Positions 7,515 through 13,345 are shown, numbered from the stretch's first letter. The stretch is 13,756 nt of DNA from an uncultured Mycoplasma sp. (GCA_947565485.1 CANOGG010000006.1:1-13756); one strand, 5' to 3'. Program-made: numbers and translations. The notes: generated by a model from the letters alone, not told the origin.

Positions 7515-8285
7515 CTACCTCCTTTCTTTTATAATCATATCTGTGGCTATTTGCATCATTGTCGTATAGTCTTTCGCAAATAAAGATGGTGCTTTCTTAT
7601 CCAGCGTAATAATTGTCCCATTCATCGTAAACTTATCAATATTTTTTATATAAAAATCTTTCGTTAATACATAATCAACATTCGACTTAATAACATTCTT
7701 AATATCATACAAGCTAAAATACTTTTTAAAAGGTAAAATACTCTCATTTAACACCACTTTATAATTTTTAAAATCGACATCATCAAGTATTGCCACCAAA
7801 CTTCGCATATTCTTTAAATCTAAGGGGTCATTCGTCATAAGAAGCAATAACTTATCTACTAAATCCATCGTCATAATATTAAAATCATTCAAAATATGCG
7901 GTGTATCAATTAAAACCACATCATAATTAAATACGGCCTTATCAAGAATTAATTCTACATACTTCGAATCTATCTTTCCTGCCTGTCTAGGGTCTTTCGG
8001 ACTTGGTAATACATCAATAAAATCATCATATTTTGCCACATAATTCTTAAAATCTTTAAACCGATTATTATTTACATCATAAGCAAAGTTATAAATGCTA
8101 TTATGCTGCTCTATGTTTAAGGAAGCTGCAACTCCACCACTAGCCAAATTAAAATCTATAATCAAAACTCTCTTCTCCAGTATTTCATATACCCCTGCTA
8201 AATTAATCACAAAACTAGTCTTCCCCACTCCCCCTTTAGCCGAGGTCACACAAATCGATACTCCTTTATTATTCATTATCTTCAC
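7515..8285 (-). CDS. tadZ: TadZ/CpaE-like ParA/MinD-family ATPase
   Basis: 256 aa. The deviant Walker A is KGGVGKTS (residues 17-24, with the signature Lys17 retained), then RVLIIDFNLASG (39-50) and the Walker B-like YDVVLIDTPH (121-130). The family positions Tad/Flp machinery at specific cell sites; here the role is inferred from its place directly before tadA. No N-terminal receiver-like domain is present, as in many Gram-positive TadZ proteins. The GTG start at 8283-8285 overlaps the TGA of the upstream pseudopilin gene (GTGA), and GAGG lies 7 nt before it. An ATG three codons in would be too far from the SD. Confidence 0.9.
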   Translation of the reverse strand: MKIMNNKGVSICVTSAKGGVGKTSFVINLAGVYEILEKRVLIIDFNLASGGVAASLNIEQHNSIYNFAYDVNNNRFKDFKNYVAKYDDFIDVLPSPKDPRQAGKIDSKYVELILDKAVFNYDVVLIDTPHILNDFNIMTMDLVDKLLLLMTNDPLDLKNMRSLVAILDDVDFKNYKVVLNESILPFKKYFSLYDIKNVIKSNVDYVLTKDFYIKNIDKFTMNGTIITLDKKAPSLFAKDYTTMMQIATDMIIKERR

Positions 8286-8668
8286 CCACAGTCCTCTAAA
8301 ATTAATTTACCCCCATTTTTATACGCTTTTATATCTAACTTTACTCTAAAATCTTTAAAACCAATAACTCCTCCTAAAAAGCTATCTACTTTTATTTCAT
8401 TCTTAACCCTTAAAACTCCATCAGTATTATAAACTTCAAGCTTATCTACTGCAACTTCATTCTTAACTAACAAAGTTCTTATCTCTTCTTCATAATCTTG
8501 CTTATCATCTTGCCATACTGAAGAAATAACCATCTTCGTCACTTCCCTCATTTTATGACTCTTTAATCTTACCATCCCTATATCTATCACATATACTCCA
8601 ATTATGAGTATCAAAGGAATAATAATAATAAATAAAACAAGTGTCTGCCCCTTTCTATCAAGTATCAT
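8282..8668 (-). CDS. TadE/TadG-like minor pseudopilin (divergent cleavage motif)
   Basis: 128 aa. The N-terminus has a short basic leader and then KGQTLVLFIIIIPLILIIGVY, a single hydrophobic helix like TadE/TadG pseudopilins. If a prepilin peptidase cleaves after Gly7, position +5 is Leu instead of the usual Glu (compare GQALVE in both neighbours), so processing or assembly may differ. The rest is a small soluble domain ending GGKLILEDCG with one Cys. The ATG (8666-8668) is served by AGAGGAG 8 nt upstream and overlaps the end of the upstream TadE gene by 11 nt. Position and N-terminus support the pseudopilin call; the exact TadE versus TadG label is uncertain. Confidence 0.8.
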   Translation of the reverse strand: MILDRKGQTLVLFIIIIPLILIIGVYVIDIGMVRLKSHKMREVTKMVISSVWQDDKQDYEEEIRTLLVKNEVAVDKLEVYNTDGVLRVKNEIKVDSFLGGVIGFKDFRVKLDIKAYKNGGKLILEDCG

Positions 8669-9005
8669 TTTGTATACTCCTCTTTGTCTCTAAACTATAA
8701 GGATTACCCAAAACAAGGTTAAGCCCCGGTGTCATTATATCAATTTTCTTAACTAATTTAAAATTAATATACTCACCATCTTTTTCCACTAAAAACTCAA
8801 TTTTCTCGCTATTTAGTTCCAATTTTTTGTCAATCTCTTCCTGAGTTTTTCCCGTCTTATACATTTCCACAACTTCACTTATCTTACTCTCCAAATTAAT
8901 ATTTGCACTTATAATCTTACCCATATCTCCAATTCCTAACATCAACATCAAAAAAATCGGTAAAATAATGATAAACTCCACAAGTGCTTGACCACTTTTA
9001 TTCAT
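8658..9005 (-). CDS. tadE: TadE-like pseudopilin
   Basis: 115 aa. The N-terminus MNKSGQALVEFIIILPIFL is a classic TadE/type IVb pseudopilin start: cleavage after Gly5, Glu at +5, Phe at +6, then a hydrophobic helix to about residue 24. The remaining roughly 85 residues form a small extracytoplasmic domain with no Cys. TadE-like proteins are minor components of Flp pili. The start ATG at 9003-9005 lies 19 nt after the flp stop. Its SD is weak (AGGG about 14 nt upstream), so expression may rely on coupling to flp. Confidence 0.87.
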   Translation of the reverse strand: MNKSGQALVEFIIILPIFLMLMLGIGDMGKIISANINLESKISEVVEMYKTGKTQEEIDKKLELNSEKIEFLVEKDGEYINFKLVKKIDIMTPGLNLVLGNPYSLETKRSIQNDT

Positions 9006-9024
9006 ACTTACTAATCAATCCCTT

Positions 9025-9255
9025 TTAATCACTAACTTCCTTTTTTTCTTCCTTATCTTTCTTTTTATCACCACTACAATAGCCACTACCTCGCTTTTCT
9101 CCCGGAATATATTCCTCTCCCACTAAACTACACGAGGTCTTCGTTATTGCATCTTTCAAATAACCTCCAAAATAATTAACAATTGCTATCGCAATCACAC
9201 TGATTAATGCAATAATGAGAATATATTCCACTAAAGCTTGGCCGCGTCTATTCAT
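9025..9255 (-). CDS. flp: Flp-like class IVb prepilin
   Basis: 76 aa from the ATG at 9253-9255, which has AAGGGTGG five bases upstream; the open frame extends 25 codons further but that part covers the promoter. The start MNRRGQALVEYILIIALISV is a textbook Flp/TadE N-terminus: basic leader, cleavage after Gly5, Glu at +5 and Tyr at +6, then a hydrophobic helix. Mature length would be about 71 aa. After the helix come two cysteines (TSCSLVG and GSGYCSG, about 21 residues apart) that could form a disulfide, then a Lys/Glu-rich tail. This tail is longer and more charged than that of a typical Flp. It is the first gene of the Tad unit, behind the promoter at 9279-9307. Confidence 0.88.
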   Translation of the reverse strand: MNRRGQALVEYILIIALISVIAIAIVNYFGGYLKDAITKTSCSLVGEEYIPGEKRGSGYCSGDKKKDKEEKKEVSD

Positions 9256-9278
9256 AATATCCACCCTTATCATAATTA

Positions 9279-9307
9279 ATGATATAATAAATTCACTAAA
9301 AAGTAAA
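9279..9307 (-). promoter_or_regulatory. Promoter of the Tad operon
   Basis: Minus strand: TTTACT (9307-9302), a 17-bp spacer, TATCAT (9284-9279). The predicted start is near 9272, about 17 nt before the flp ATG. The -10 lies in an ATGATA/TATCAT inverted repeat (9268-9284), so a repressor could act here. Confidence 0.5.
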
Positions 9308-9310
9308 GAA

Positions 9311-9341
9311 TTTATCATAATTTTCCCCAATTTATGATAAA
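9311..9341. repeat. Perfect 10-bp inverted repeat between the Tad operon and DUF192 gene
   Basis: TTTATCATAA (9311-9320) and its exact reverse complement TTATGATAAA (9332-9341) are separated by 11 bp, giving 21-bp centre-to-centre spacing (two helical turns). A further TTATCATAA copy is at 9267-9275 next to the flp start. The site is in a divergent intergenic region and overlaps the DUF192 promoter zone, so it could be an operator. No regulator is known. Confidence 0.6.
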
Positions 9342-9360
9342 ATTATTTTAGGTGACTAAT

Positions 9361-9690
9361 ATGTATCTTTATACTAACAACACTAAATATGAAATAATAA
9401 TTGCAAAAAGCTTCCACCAAAGACTTAACGGTTTAATGGGCAAAAAAAATATTAATTTTGGCATGCTCTTCCCCCACTGCAACTCTATTCATACCTACTT
9501 TATGAAAGAAAATATCGATATAATTGGTTTAAACGAAAATAACGAAGTTATCTATAAATACGAAAATCTCAACCAAAACCGCATAATCAAAATTAAAAAC
9601 AGTTCTAAAAAAACTAGTATTTTAGAACTACCCGCTAACAGTACTAAAAAAATAAAAATTGGAACAATCCTAATTTTTAACAAAGATTAA
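9361..9690 (+). CDS. DUF192 family protein
   Basis: 109 aa, read from the ATG at 9361 because AGGTGA lies five bases upstream; an in-frame GTG at 9352 is part of that SD. Family pattern visible: RLNGLMGKK (about residues 22-30), GMLFPHCNSIHTYFMKENID (about 34-53), IIGLNENNEVIYKYENL and ILELPAN near the end. DUF192 proteins are small beta-rich proteins of unknown biochemical role; many are exported, but this one has no signal peptide. It is the only protein gene here on the + strand and diverges from the Tad operon. I recall DUF192 genes occurring near Tad loci in Gram-positive bacteria, which suggests but does not show a link. Confidence 0.87.
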   Translation: MYLYTNNTKYEIIIAKSFHQRLNGLMGKKNINFGMLFPHCNSIHTYFMKENIDIIGLNENNEVIYKYENLNQNRIIKIKNSSKKTSILELPANSTKKIKIGTILIFNKD

Positions 9691-9727
9691 TTTATTATTT
9701 AGATTACCTACTTTTATCTCATAATAA

Positions 9728-10603
9728 TTATTCTAACATATCAACATCTTTTGCAATTTCATTTTCGATATATTCTAAATTTTTAAATGACTTATTATTC
9801 TTTAACAACTCCATCTGTTTTTTAGCAATACTATTTAATCTAACAAGCCTATCACTTTGTGGTATTTTTATTTCTATTAATTCAGCATTTATATTCTCGA
9901 GATTATTTAATATAACTAAACGCAATAAATCAATATAATCTCTAATATTCCCTTTATCATTTAACTCTGGATTATTATCTCTCCACTCCTTTGCTGTCAT
10001 ACCAAATAAAGCAACATTTAACACATCTGCCTCTTCCACATACACATACTTCTTTTGCTCCTTCGTTAAAGTAGGAACAATAAAGTTTTTTATAGCATCA
10101 GTATGAACAATATAATTAGCTTTTGCTAAAACTCTATTTGCATGCCAATCAACTTTGTTTTGATAAGCTTCATTTTTCTTAAGTCTCTGAAACTCTTGTA
10201 TTACATATAACTTAAATTCTGGAGATAGCCAACTTGCAAATCAGGGAAGCAATATCACTTCTAGCATAAGTACCACCATTATTACCAGATTTTGAAATTA
10301 TACCAACAGCGTTTGTTTCTTTAATCCATTTTTGAGGAGACATGTAAAAACTGTTTTTACCTGCTTTACTTTCAAAGGTCTCGAATTCGTGACCTTTGAA
10401 AGATTCATTGTTAAGTTGCTCCCATAATCCCAATATGCAATAACATCACTATTCCTCATCCACACATAAATAGGAATTTTAGGTTCTTCTGGATTTGCAT
10501 ATCTTGCCAAATCTGTAAGCGAAATATATTCCTTTTTATTAATTCTTATAATGCTTATTTTTTGCTCATTTACTACTATTTCTGTTTTTATACTATCATT
10601 CAT
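9728..10603 (-). pseudogene. KilA-N domain DNA-binding protein, disrupted by two compensating frameshifts
   Basis: Three pieces read end to end as one protein of the phage-associated KilA-N family. Piece 1 (10603 to about 10436) has KKEYISLTDLARYANPEEPK. Piece 2, in another frame (about 10433-10245), has GLWEQLNNESFKGHEFETF and SPQKWIKETNAVGIISKSG. Piece 3, back in the first frame (about 10240-9728), starts FASWLSPEFKLYVIQEFQRL and continues with EADVLNVALFGMTAKEWRD to the stop. The join at about 10430-10436 looks like loss of one T (AYLGLW expected where the DNA gives AYWDYG). The join at 10241-10247 looks like one extra base (DIA..FASW expected). The net shift is zero, so the C-terminal 170 or so residues are intact. 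Either a true pseudogene or two assembly/sequencing errors. Family members are DNA-binding proteins of phages and mobile elements. The start ATG at 10601-10603 has a GAAAGG SD. Confidence 0.85.
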
Positions 10604-10744
10604 AACTTAACAGCCTTTCTATTTATTTAAAACAAAATAACTTTCTAACTTCAAAAATCATTTTTTCAATTCCAAAAAATTTTTTCAATAATGTTCATTT
10701 AAATTACCATCTTATCCCAATTATAAAGTAAAAATAATCTAATG

Positions 10745-10778
10745 AGAGACAAAAGAATAACCCAAAACGTTACTCTTT
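10745..10778 (-). terminator. Probable terminator after obg
   Basis: Minus strand: AAAGAGTAAC (10778-10769), loop GTTTTGG, GTTATTCTTT (10761-10752). It is a 10-bp stem with one G-U pair, then TGTCTCTC. The U tract is weak. The obg stop codon (10770-10772) lies in the 5' arm. Confidence 0.5.
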
Positions 10779-12044
10779 AAACTCAAAAATATAATCACAA
10801 ATCTGAACCTCATCCCCTCTTTTAGCACCTAATTTCTCCAATTCTTCTTCTACACCCATTCCCTTAAGTTTTCTCGCAAATCTAAGCACAGCCTCATCTT
10901 CATCAAACCTCGTCATTTTAAATAGTTTCTCAAGTTCTCTTCCCTCTAAAAGCCACACATCACCATCTTTTGTAATTGTAAAGGGTCTTTCATTTTTAAA
11001 TTTATAAATTACATGACTCTCTAATTCTTCCTCATCATACAATAATTCATCCTGTACCTGATCAAGAGTATTCGCAAGGCTTAACATAAGTCCATCAAAA
11101 CCAACATTTGTAACCGAACTAAGTTCAATAATCTCTTTATCTGGATACACTTTTCTAAACTCTTCTAAATTTTCCTTTGCCCCCTCTAAATCCATTTTAT
11201 TAGCAATAATAATCTCTTTTTTTCGTGCCAATTTCTCATTATATTTCTCTATTTCATCTCTAATAACTTTATAGTCATCAATTGGATTTCGGCCCTCACT
11301 CGCTCCCATATCTACAACATGTGCTAAAATCTTTGTTCTCATCGCATGACGCAAAAACTTATGTCCAAGTCCTACTCCAGTATGCGCTCCCTCAATTAAA
11401 CCTGGCAAATCTGCCATCACAAAACTTCTTTCATCTTTTAACTTAACTACTCCTAAATTAGGCGATAACGTTGTAAAATGATAACTAGCAATTTTGGGCG
11501 TTGCTGCACTTATCTTCGATAAAATTGTTGACTTACCAACACTTGGAAGTCCCACCAAACCAATATCAGCAATCATTTTAAGTTCTATCTTTAACAACCG
11601 AATTTCTCCAGGTTCTCCAAGTTCGCTAAACTTTGGTGCCTTATCACTATGTGTTTTAAATGCCACATTTCCACGACCTCCCCGGCCTCCTTGTGCTACA
11701 ACAACTCTATTATTGGCTCCTACCAAATCTGCCACTACTAAATTAGTGTCGGCATCTATAACCGTAGTCCCCTCTGGAACTTTCACTACCACATCAGTCG
11801 CATTAGCCCCATTTCTATTCGAACCTTTTCCATTCTCTCCTTTATCACCCTTAATAATTTTCATATATCTAAGGTCAATTAAAGTCCTAAGTCCCTTATC
11901 AACTTCAAATATAATGCTAGCACCCTTACCACCATTACCACCATCAGGACCTCCCATAGGAATATACTTTTCTCTTCTAAATGAAGTACAACCATCTCCC
12001 CCTTTACCTGCACAAACTTTAATTAATAACTCATCTACAAACAT
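10770..12044 (-). CDS. obg: GTPase Obg/CgtA
   Basis: 424 aa, normal length for Gram-positive Obg, with all three domains. The Gly-rich Obg fold is at about residues 1-158 (GGNGGKGASIIFEVD, GDKGENGKGSNRNGANA). The G domain has G1 GLPSVGKST (165-173), switch region FTTLSPNLG (190-198), G3 DLPGLIEGA (212-220), G4 NKMD (282-285) and G5 SSV (309-311). The C-terminal OCT domain is at about 350-424. Obg is an essential ribosome-associated GTPase acting in 50S maturation and stress responses. Start ATG 12042-12044 with GGTGA six bases upstream. It is not preceded by rplU/rpmA here, unlike in many Firmicutes. A possible extended -10 (TGTTAGAAT, 12070-12062) would give a very short leader. Confidence 0.97.
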   Translation of the reverse strand: MFVDELLIKVCAGKGGDGCTSFRREKYIPMGGPDGGNGGKGASIIFEVDKGLRTLIDLRYMKIIKGDKGENGKGSNRNGANATDVVVKVPEGTTVIDADTNLVVADLVGANNRVVVAQGGRGGRGNVAFKTHSDKAPKFSELGEPGEIRLLKIELKMIADIGLVGLPSVGKSTILSKISAATPKIASYHFTTLSPNLGVVKLKDERSFVMADLPGLIEGAHTGVGLGHKFLRHAMRTKILAHVVDMGASEGRNPIDDYKVIRDEIEKYNEKLARKKEIIIANKMDLEGAKENLEEFRKVYPDKEIIELSSVTNVGFDGLMLSLANTLDQVQDELLYDEEELESHVIYKFKNERPFTITKDGDVWLLEGRELEKLFKMTRFDEDEAVLRFARKLKGMGVEEELEKLGAKRGDEVQICDYIFEFKE

Positions 12045-12088
12045 AATTAATCACCAAAACTATTCTAACACAAAAAAAGCAAAAAGTA

Positions 12089-12117
12089 TTTACATTTATC
12101 AAAAAATATATTATCAT
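12089..12117 (+). promoter_or_regulatory. Promoter of the candidate antisense/antitoxin RNA
   Basis: Plus strand: TTTACA (12089-12094), a 17-bp spacer, TATCAT (12112-12117). Each hexamer has one mismatch to consensus. The predicted start is A12124. No protein-coding gene follows on this strand, so the promoter implies a non-coding RNA. Confidence 0.6.
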
Positions 12118-12123
12118 TAATTT

Positions 12124-12194
12124 AAGCGAGACACTTACACTTAAGTGCTTGCCTTATGATGCAAACACCTTCCTAATGGATGGTGTTATTTTTT
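12124..12194 (+). ncRNA. Candidate 71-nt antitoxin small RNA
   Basis: Bounded by the promoter at 12089-12117 and the terminator at 12164-12194. Predicted fold: GCGAG (12126-12130), a bulged A, CACTTA, loop CACT, TAAGTG, CTTGC (to 12152), an 11-bp hairpin with one bulge. Then a linker CTTATGATGCAA, then the terminator hairpin. The linker plus terminator arm (12153-12169) is nearly complementary to the SD and start codon of the 27-aa peptide gene (12292-12308). Segment 12140-12153 can pair, with G-U pairs and a 3-nt internal loop, with the predicted extreme 5' end of that mRNA (12348-12361). If the peptide mRNA reads through, it would also overlap fully in antisense. The best reading is a type I antitoxin RNA; existence and partner are inferred. 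Confidence 0.55.
12164..12194 (+). terminator. Intrinsic terminator of the small RNA
   Basis: Plus strand: AACACC (12164-12169), T-T mismatch, TCC, loop TAAT, GGA, GGTGTT (12182-12187), then ATTTTTT. It is a good stem with a run of six T. On the minus strand the same hairpin is followed only by TTTGC, so it would terminate the peptide mRNA weakly at best. Confidence 0.75.
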
Positions 12195-12214
12195 ACCAAA
12201 ACCCACCTATGATA

Positions 12215-12298
12215 TCATGTTAATTTAAGTATAATTACAGCAAGAATGATAATTATTGCAAGTAGACAAAAGTCGAGAATATCTCTTTTTTTTATCAT
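12215..12298 (-). CDS. 27-aa hydrophobic peptide, candidate type I toxin
   Basis: Too short for ordinary gene calling. ATG at 12296-12298, TGA at 12215-12217. The peptide starts MIKKRD, then from Ile7 is almost entirely hydrophobic (FCLLAIIIILAVIIL), ending KLT: a basic/charged N-terminus plus one membrane helix. SD AGGTGG (12309-12304) lies five bases before the start. A promoter with a perfect TTGACA -35 sits at 12369-12397, giving a roughly 64-nt leader. That leader contains GCCAC, able to pair with the GTGGT of the SD, so translation may be self-masked as in type I toxin mRNAs. It does not match the Fst, Ldr or TxpA consensus as I know them. Context with the + strand RNA suggests a toxin; a small membrane regulator is the alternative. 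An overlapping 71-codon frame (12225-12440) is judged spurious. Confidence 0.6.
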   Translation of the reverse strand: MIKKRDILDFCLLAIIIILAVIILKLT

Positions 12299-12368
12299 AG
12301 CAACCACCTCGCATTCTGTTCGAAATTAAAGTGGCAAACGACCAAAGCTTAATGCCCCGCCTAACTCT

Positions 12369-12397
12369 AAAATACCAAATTATTATCCTAGTGTCAA
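12369..12397 (-). promoter_or_regulatory. Promoter of the 27-aa peptide gene
   Basis: Minus strand: perfect TTGACA (12397-12392), a 17-bp spacer, TATTTT (12374-12369). The predicted start is A12362, so the mRNA would begin A-GGCGGGGC, an unusually G-rich 5' end in this AT-rich DNA. Confidence 0.7.
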
Positions 12398-12422
12398 TGA
12401 TAAATTTTTTATATCTAATTAT

Positions 12423-12448
12423 AAACAAAAAAGAGTTCAAAACCCTTT
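12423..12448 (-). terminator. Terminator after the 271-aa gene
   Basis: Minus strand: AAAGGGTT (12448-12441), loop TTG, AACTCTTT (12437-12430), then TTTGTTTAT. It is an 8-bp stem with one G-U pair. It insulates the peptide promoter just downstream and overlaps the stop codon of the upstream gene. Confidence 0.65.
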
Positions 12449-13262
12449 AATTCTCTTCTTTAACTTCTTCATCCTTTTTTTCATCATCTTCTATAATTGC
12501 TTCCTTTATCTTAACTTTTCCCAACTCTCTAACCAATTCTTTTTCCAACTTCTCTTCTTTAAAAGAATATTTATATTCTTCAAAACTAATACCATCTTTC
12601 GTTGTTTTCGATACTAACGCATAAATTTCATTTCCTACAACTTTAACCATTCTTTGATTATCATCATAAAAGAAATCTAATTCTTCATCTGTAAGTCCCA
12701 CATAGTAATTAGCTTTATCATAAACTAACAAGCCTTTTTTTATTAACGTGTCCGCATTATTATCAAAAGCAAAAAACTTAACTTTTACATCATCGTAAAA
12801 ATAACCAACTTCCAACGCTAAATATTCTTTATCATCATTCTTTATTGTTTTTATATTTTTTTCTGTAAGTAAAATATTTTTCTTAATATCATCTAAAGCC
12901 AACAAAGCCTTAAAATCACTTGTCTCTTGCGCGTCTAATCCTGTACCCAATACCTCATTCAAAATAGACTTTCCATCAAAATAGCCTACTAACAAAATAC
13001 TTGCTTTACCCTCATTATCAAAAGAAACATTATATTCAAACTTTAACTTATGCTTCTGATTATTAAAAAACACATTATAAATTTCTGACAAACTATTACC
13101 ATTCATATTTGAAGTAACTTTCTCCACATCTTTACTAACTTTCTTATCCACTTCTTCTCTAATCCCTTTTTGACTTAAAGTATATTTCGTAAAATAACCT
13201 ATCGCAACCACTGCTCCAACAAACAAAATAAAACTTAAAAAATTAATTATCTTCCTTATCAT
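12447..13262 (-). CDS. Uncharacterised membrane-anchored protein, acidic C-terminus
   Basis: 271 aa; I do not recognise a family. An N-terminal membrane helix (about residues 6-28, after MIRK) has no lipobox or clear cleavage site, so the protein is probably anchored with the bulk outside the cell (few positive charges right after the helix is uncertain evidence for topology). A charged, possibly coiled segment follows (EEVDKKVSKDVEKV). The middle is rich in alternating beta-like stretches (FEYNVSFDN, ILLVGYFDG, YLALEVGYFYDD, KVKFFAFDN). The last 15 or so residues are nearly all Asp/Glu/Lys. No cysteine is present. ATG at 13260-13262 with AGGGAG 8 nt upstream, behind the extended -10 promoter at 13287-13295. 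Single-gene unit ending in its own terminator. Confidence 0.8.
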   Translation of the reverse strand: MIRKIINFLSFILFVGAVVAIGYFTKYTLSQKGIREEVDKKVSKDVEKVTSNMNGNSLSEIYNVFFNNQKHKLKFEYNVSFDNEGKASILLVGYFDGKSILNEVLGTGLDAQETSDFKALLALDDIKKNILLTEKNIKTIKNDDKEYLALEVGYFYDDVKVKFFAFDNNADTLIKKGLLVYDKANYYVGLTDEELDFFYDDNQRMVKVVGNEIYALVSKTTKDGISFEEYKYSFKEEKLEKELVRELGKVKIKEAIIEDDEKKDEEVKEEN

Positions 13263-13286
13263 AAAGCATACTCCCTTAATACTTCT

Positions 13287-13295
13287 ATTATATCA
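13287..13295 (-). promoter_or_regulatory. Extended -10 promoter of the 271-aa gene
   Basis: Minus strand TGATATAAT: a perfect TATAAT (13292-13287) with the TGn extension. No good -35 is visible in the T-rich upstream sequence, which is the preceding terminator's U tract. Predicted start near 13280, about 18 nt before the ATG. Confidence 0.5.
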
Positions 13296-13304
13296 ATAAT
13301 AATA

Positions 13305-13345
13305 AAAAAATAAAACAAAAAAATTGCCAATTTCTTAGCAATTTT
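13305..13345 (-). terminator. Strong intrinsic terminator after the ParA-like gene
   Basis: Minus strand: AAAATTGCTAA (13345-13335), GAAA tetraloop, TTGGCAATTTT (13330-13320). It is an 11-bp stem with one G-U pair and a GNRA loop, followed by TTTGTTTTATTTTTTT. The preceding gene's stop codon (13344-13346) overlaps the stem. Confidence 0.88.

Noticed and set aside
9256..9330. 25-codon N-terminal extension of the Flp prepilin
   Set aside because: It would place a second hydrophobic stretch before the prepilin leader and cover the promoter; the ATG at 9255 has a good SD and gives a standard leader.
10660..10689. Two copies of ATTTTTTCAAT in the gap between obg and the KilA-N gene
   Set aside because: Low-complexity AT sequence; I see no further structure. 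The 166-bp gap holds only a weak promoter-like TTGAAG...TTTAAA for the KilA-N gene.
11494..12120. 208-codon open frame on the + strand opposite obg
   Set aside because: It is the mirror of the Gly-rich Obg gene, giving a Pro/Leu/Ser-rich translation; no SD or family resemblance.
12225..12440. 71-codon minus-strand frame overlapping the 27-aa peptide
   Set aside because: It starts upstream of the predicted promoter, has no SD and a non-protein-like composition; the 27-codon frame has a proper SD and promoter.
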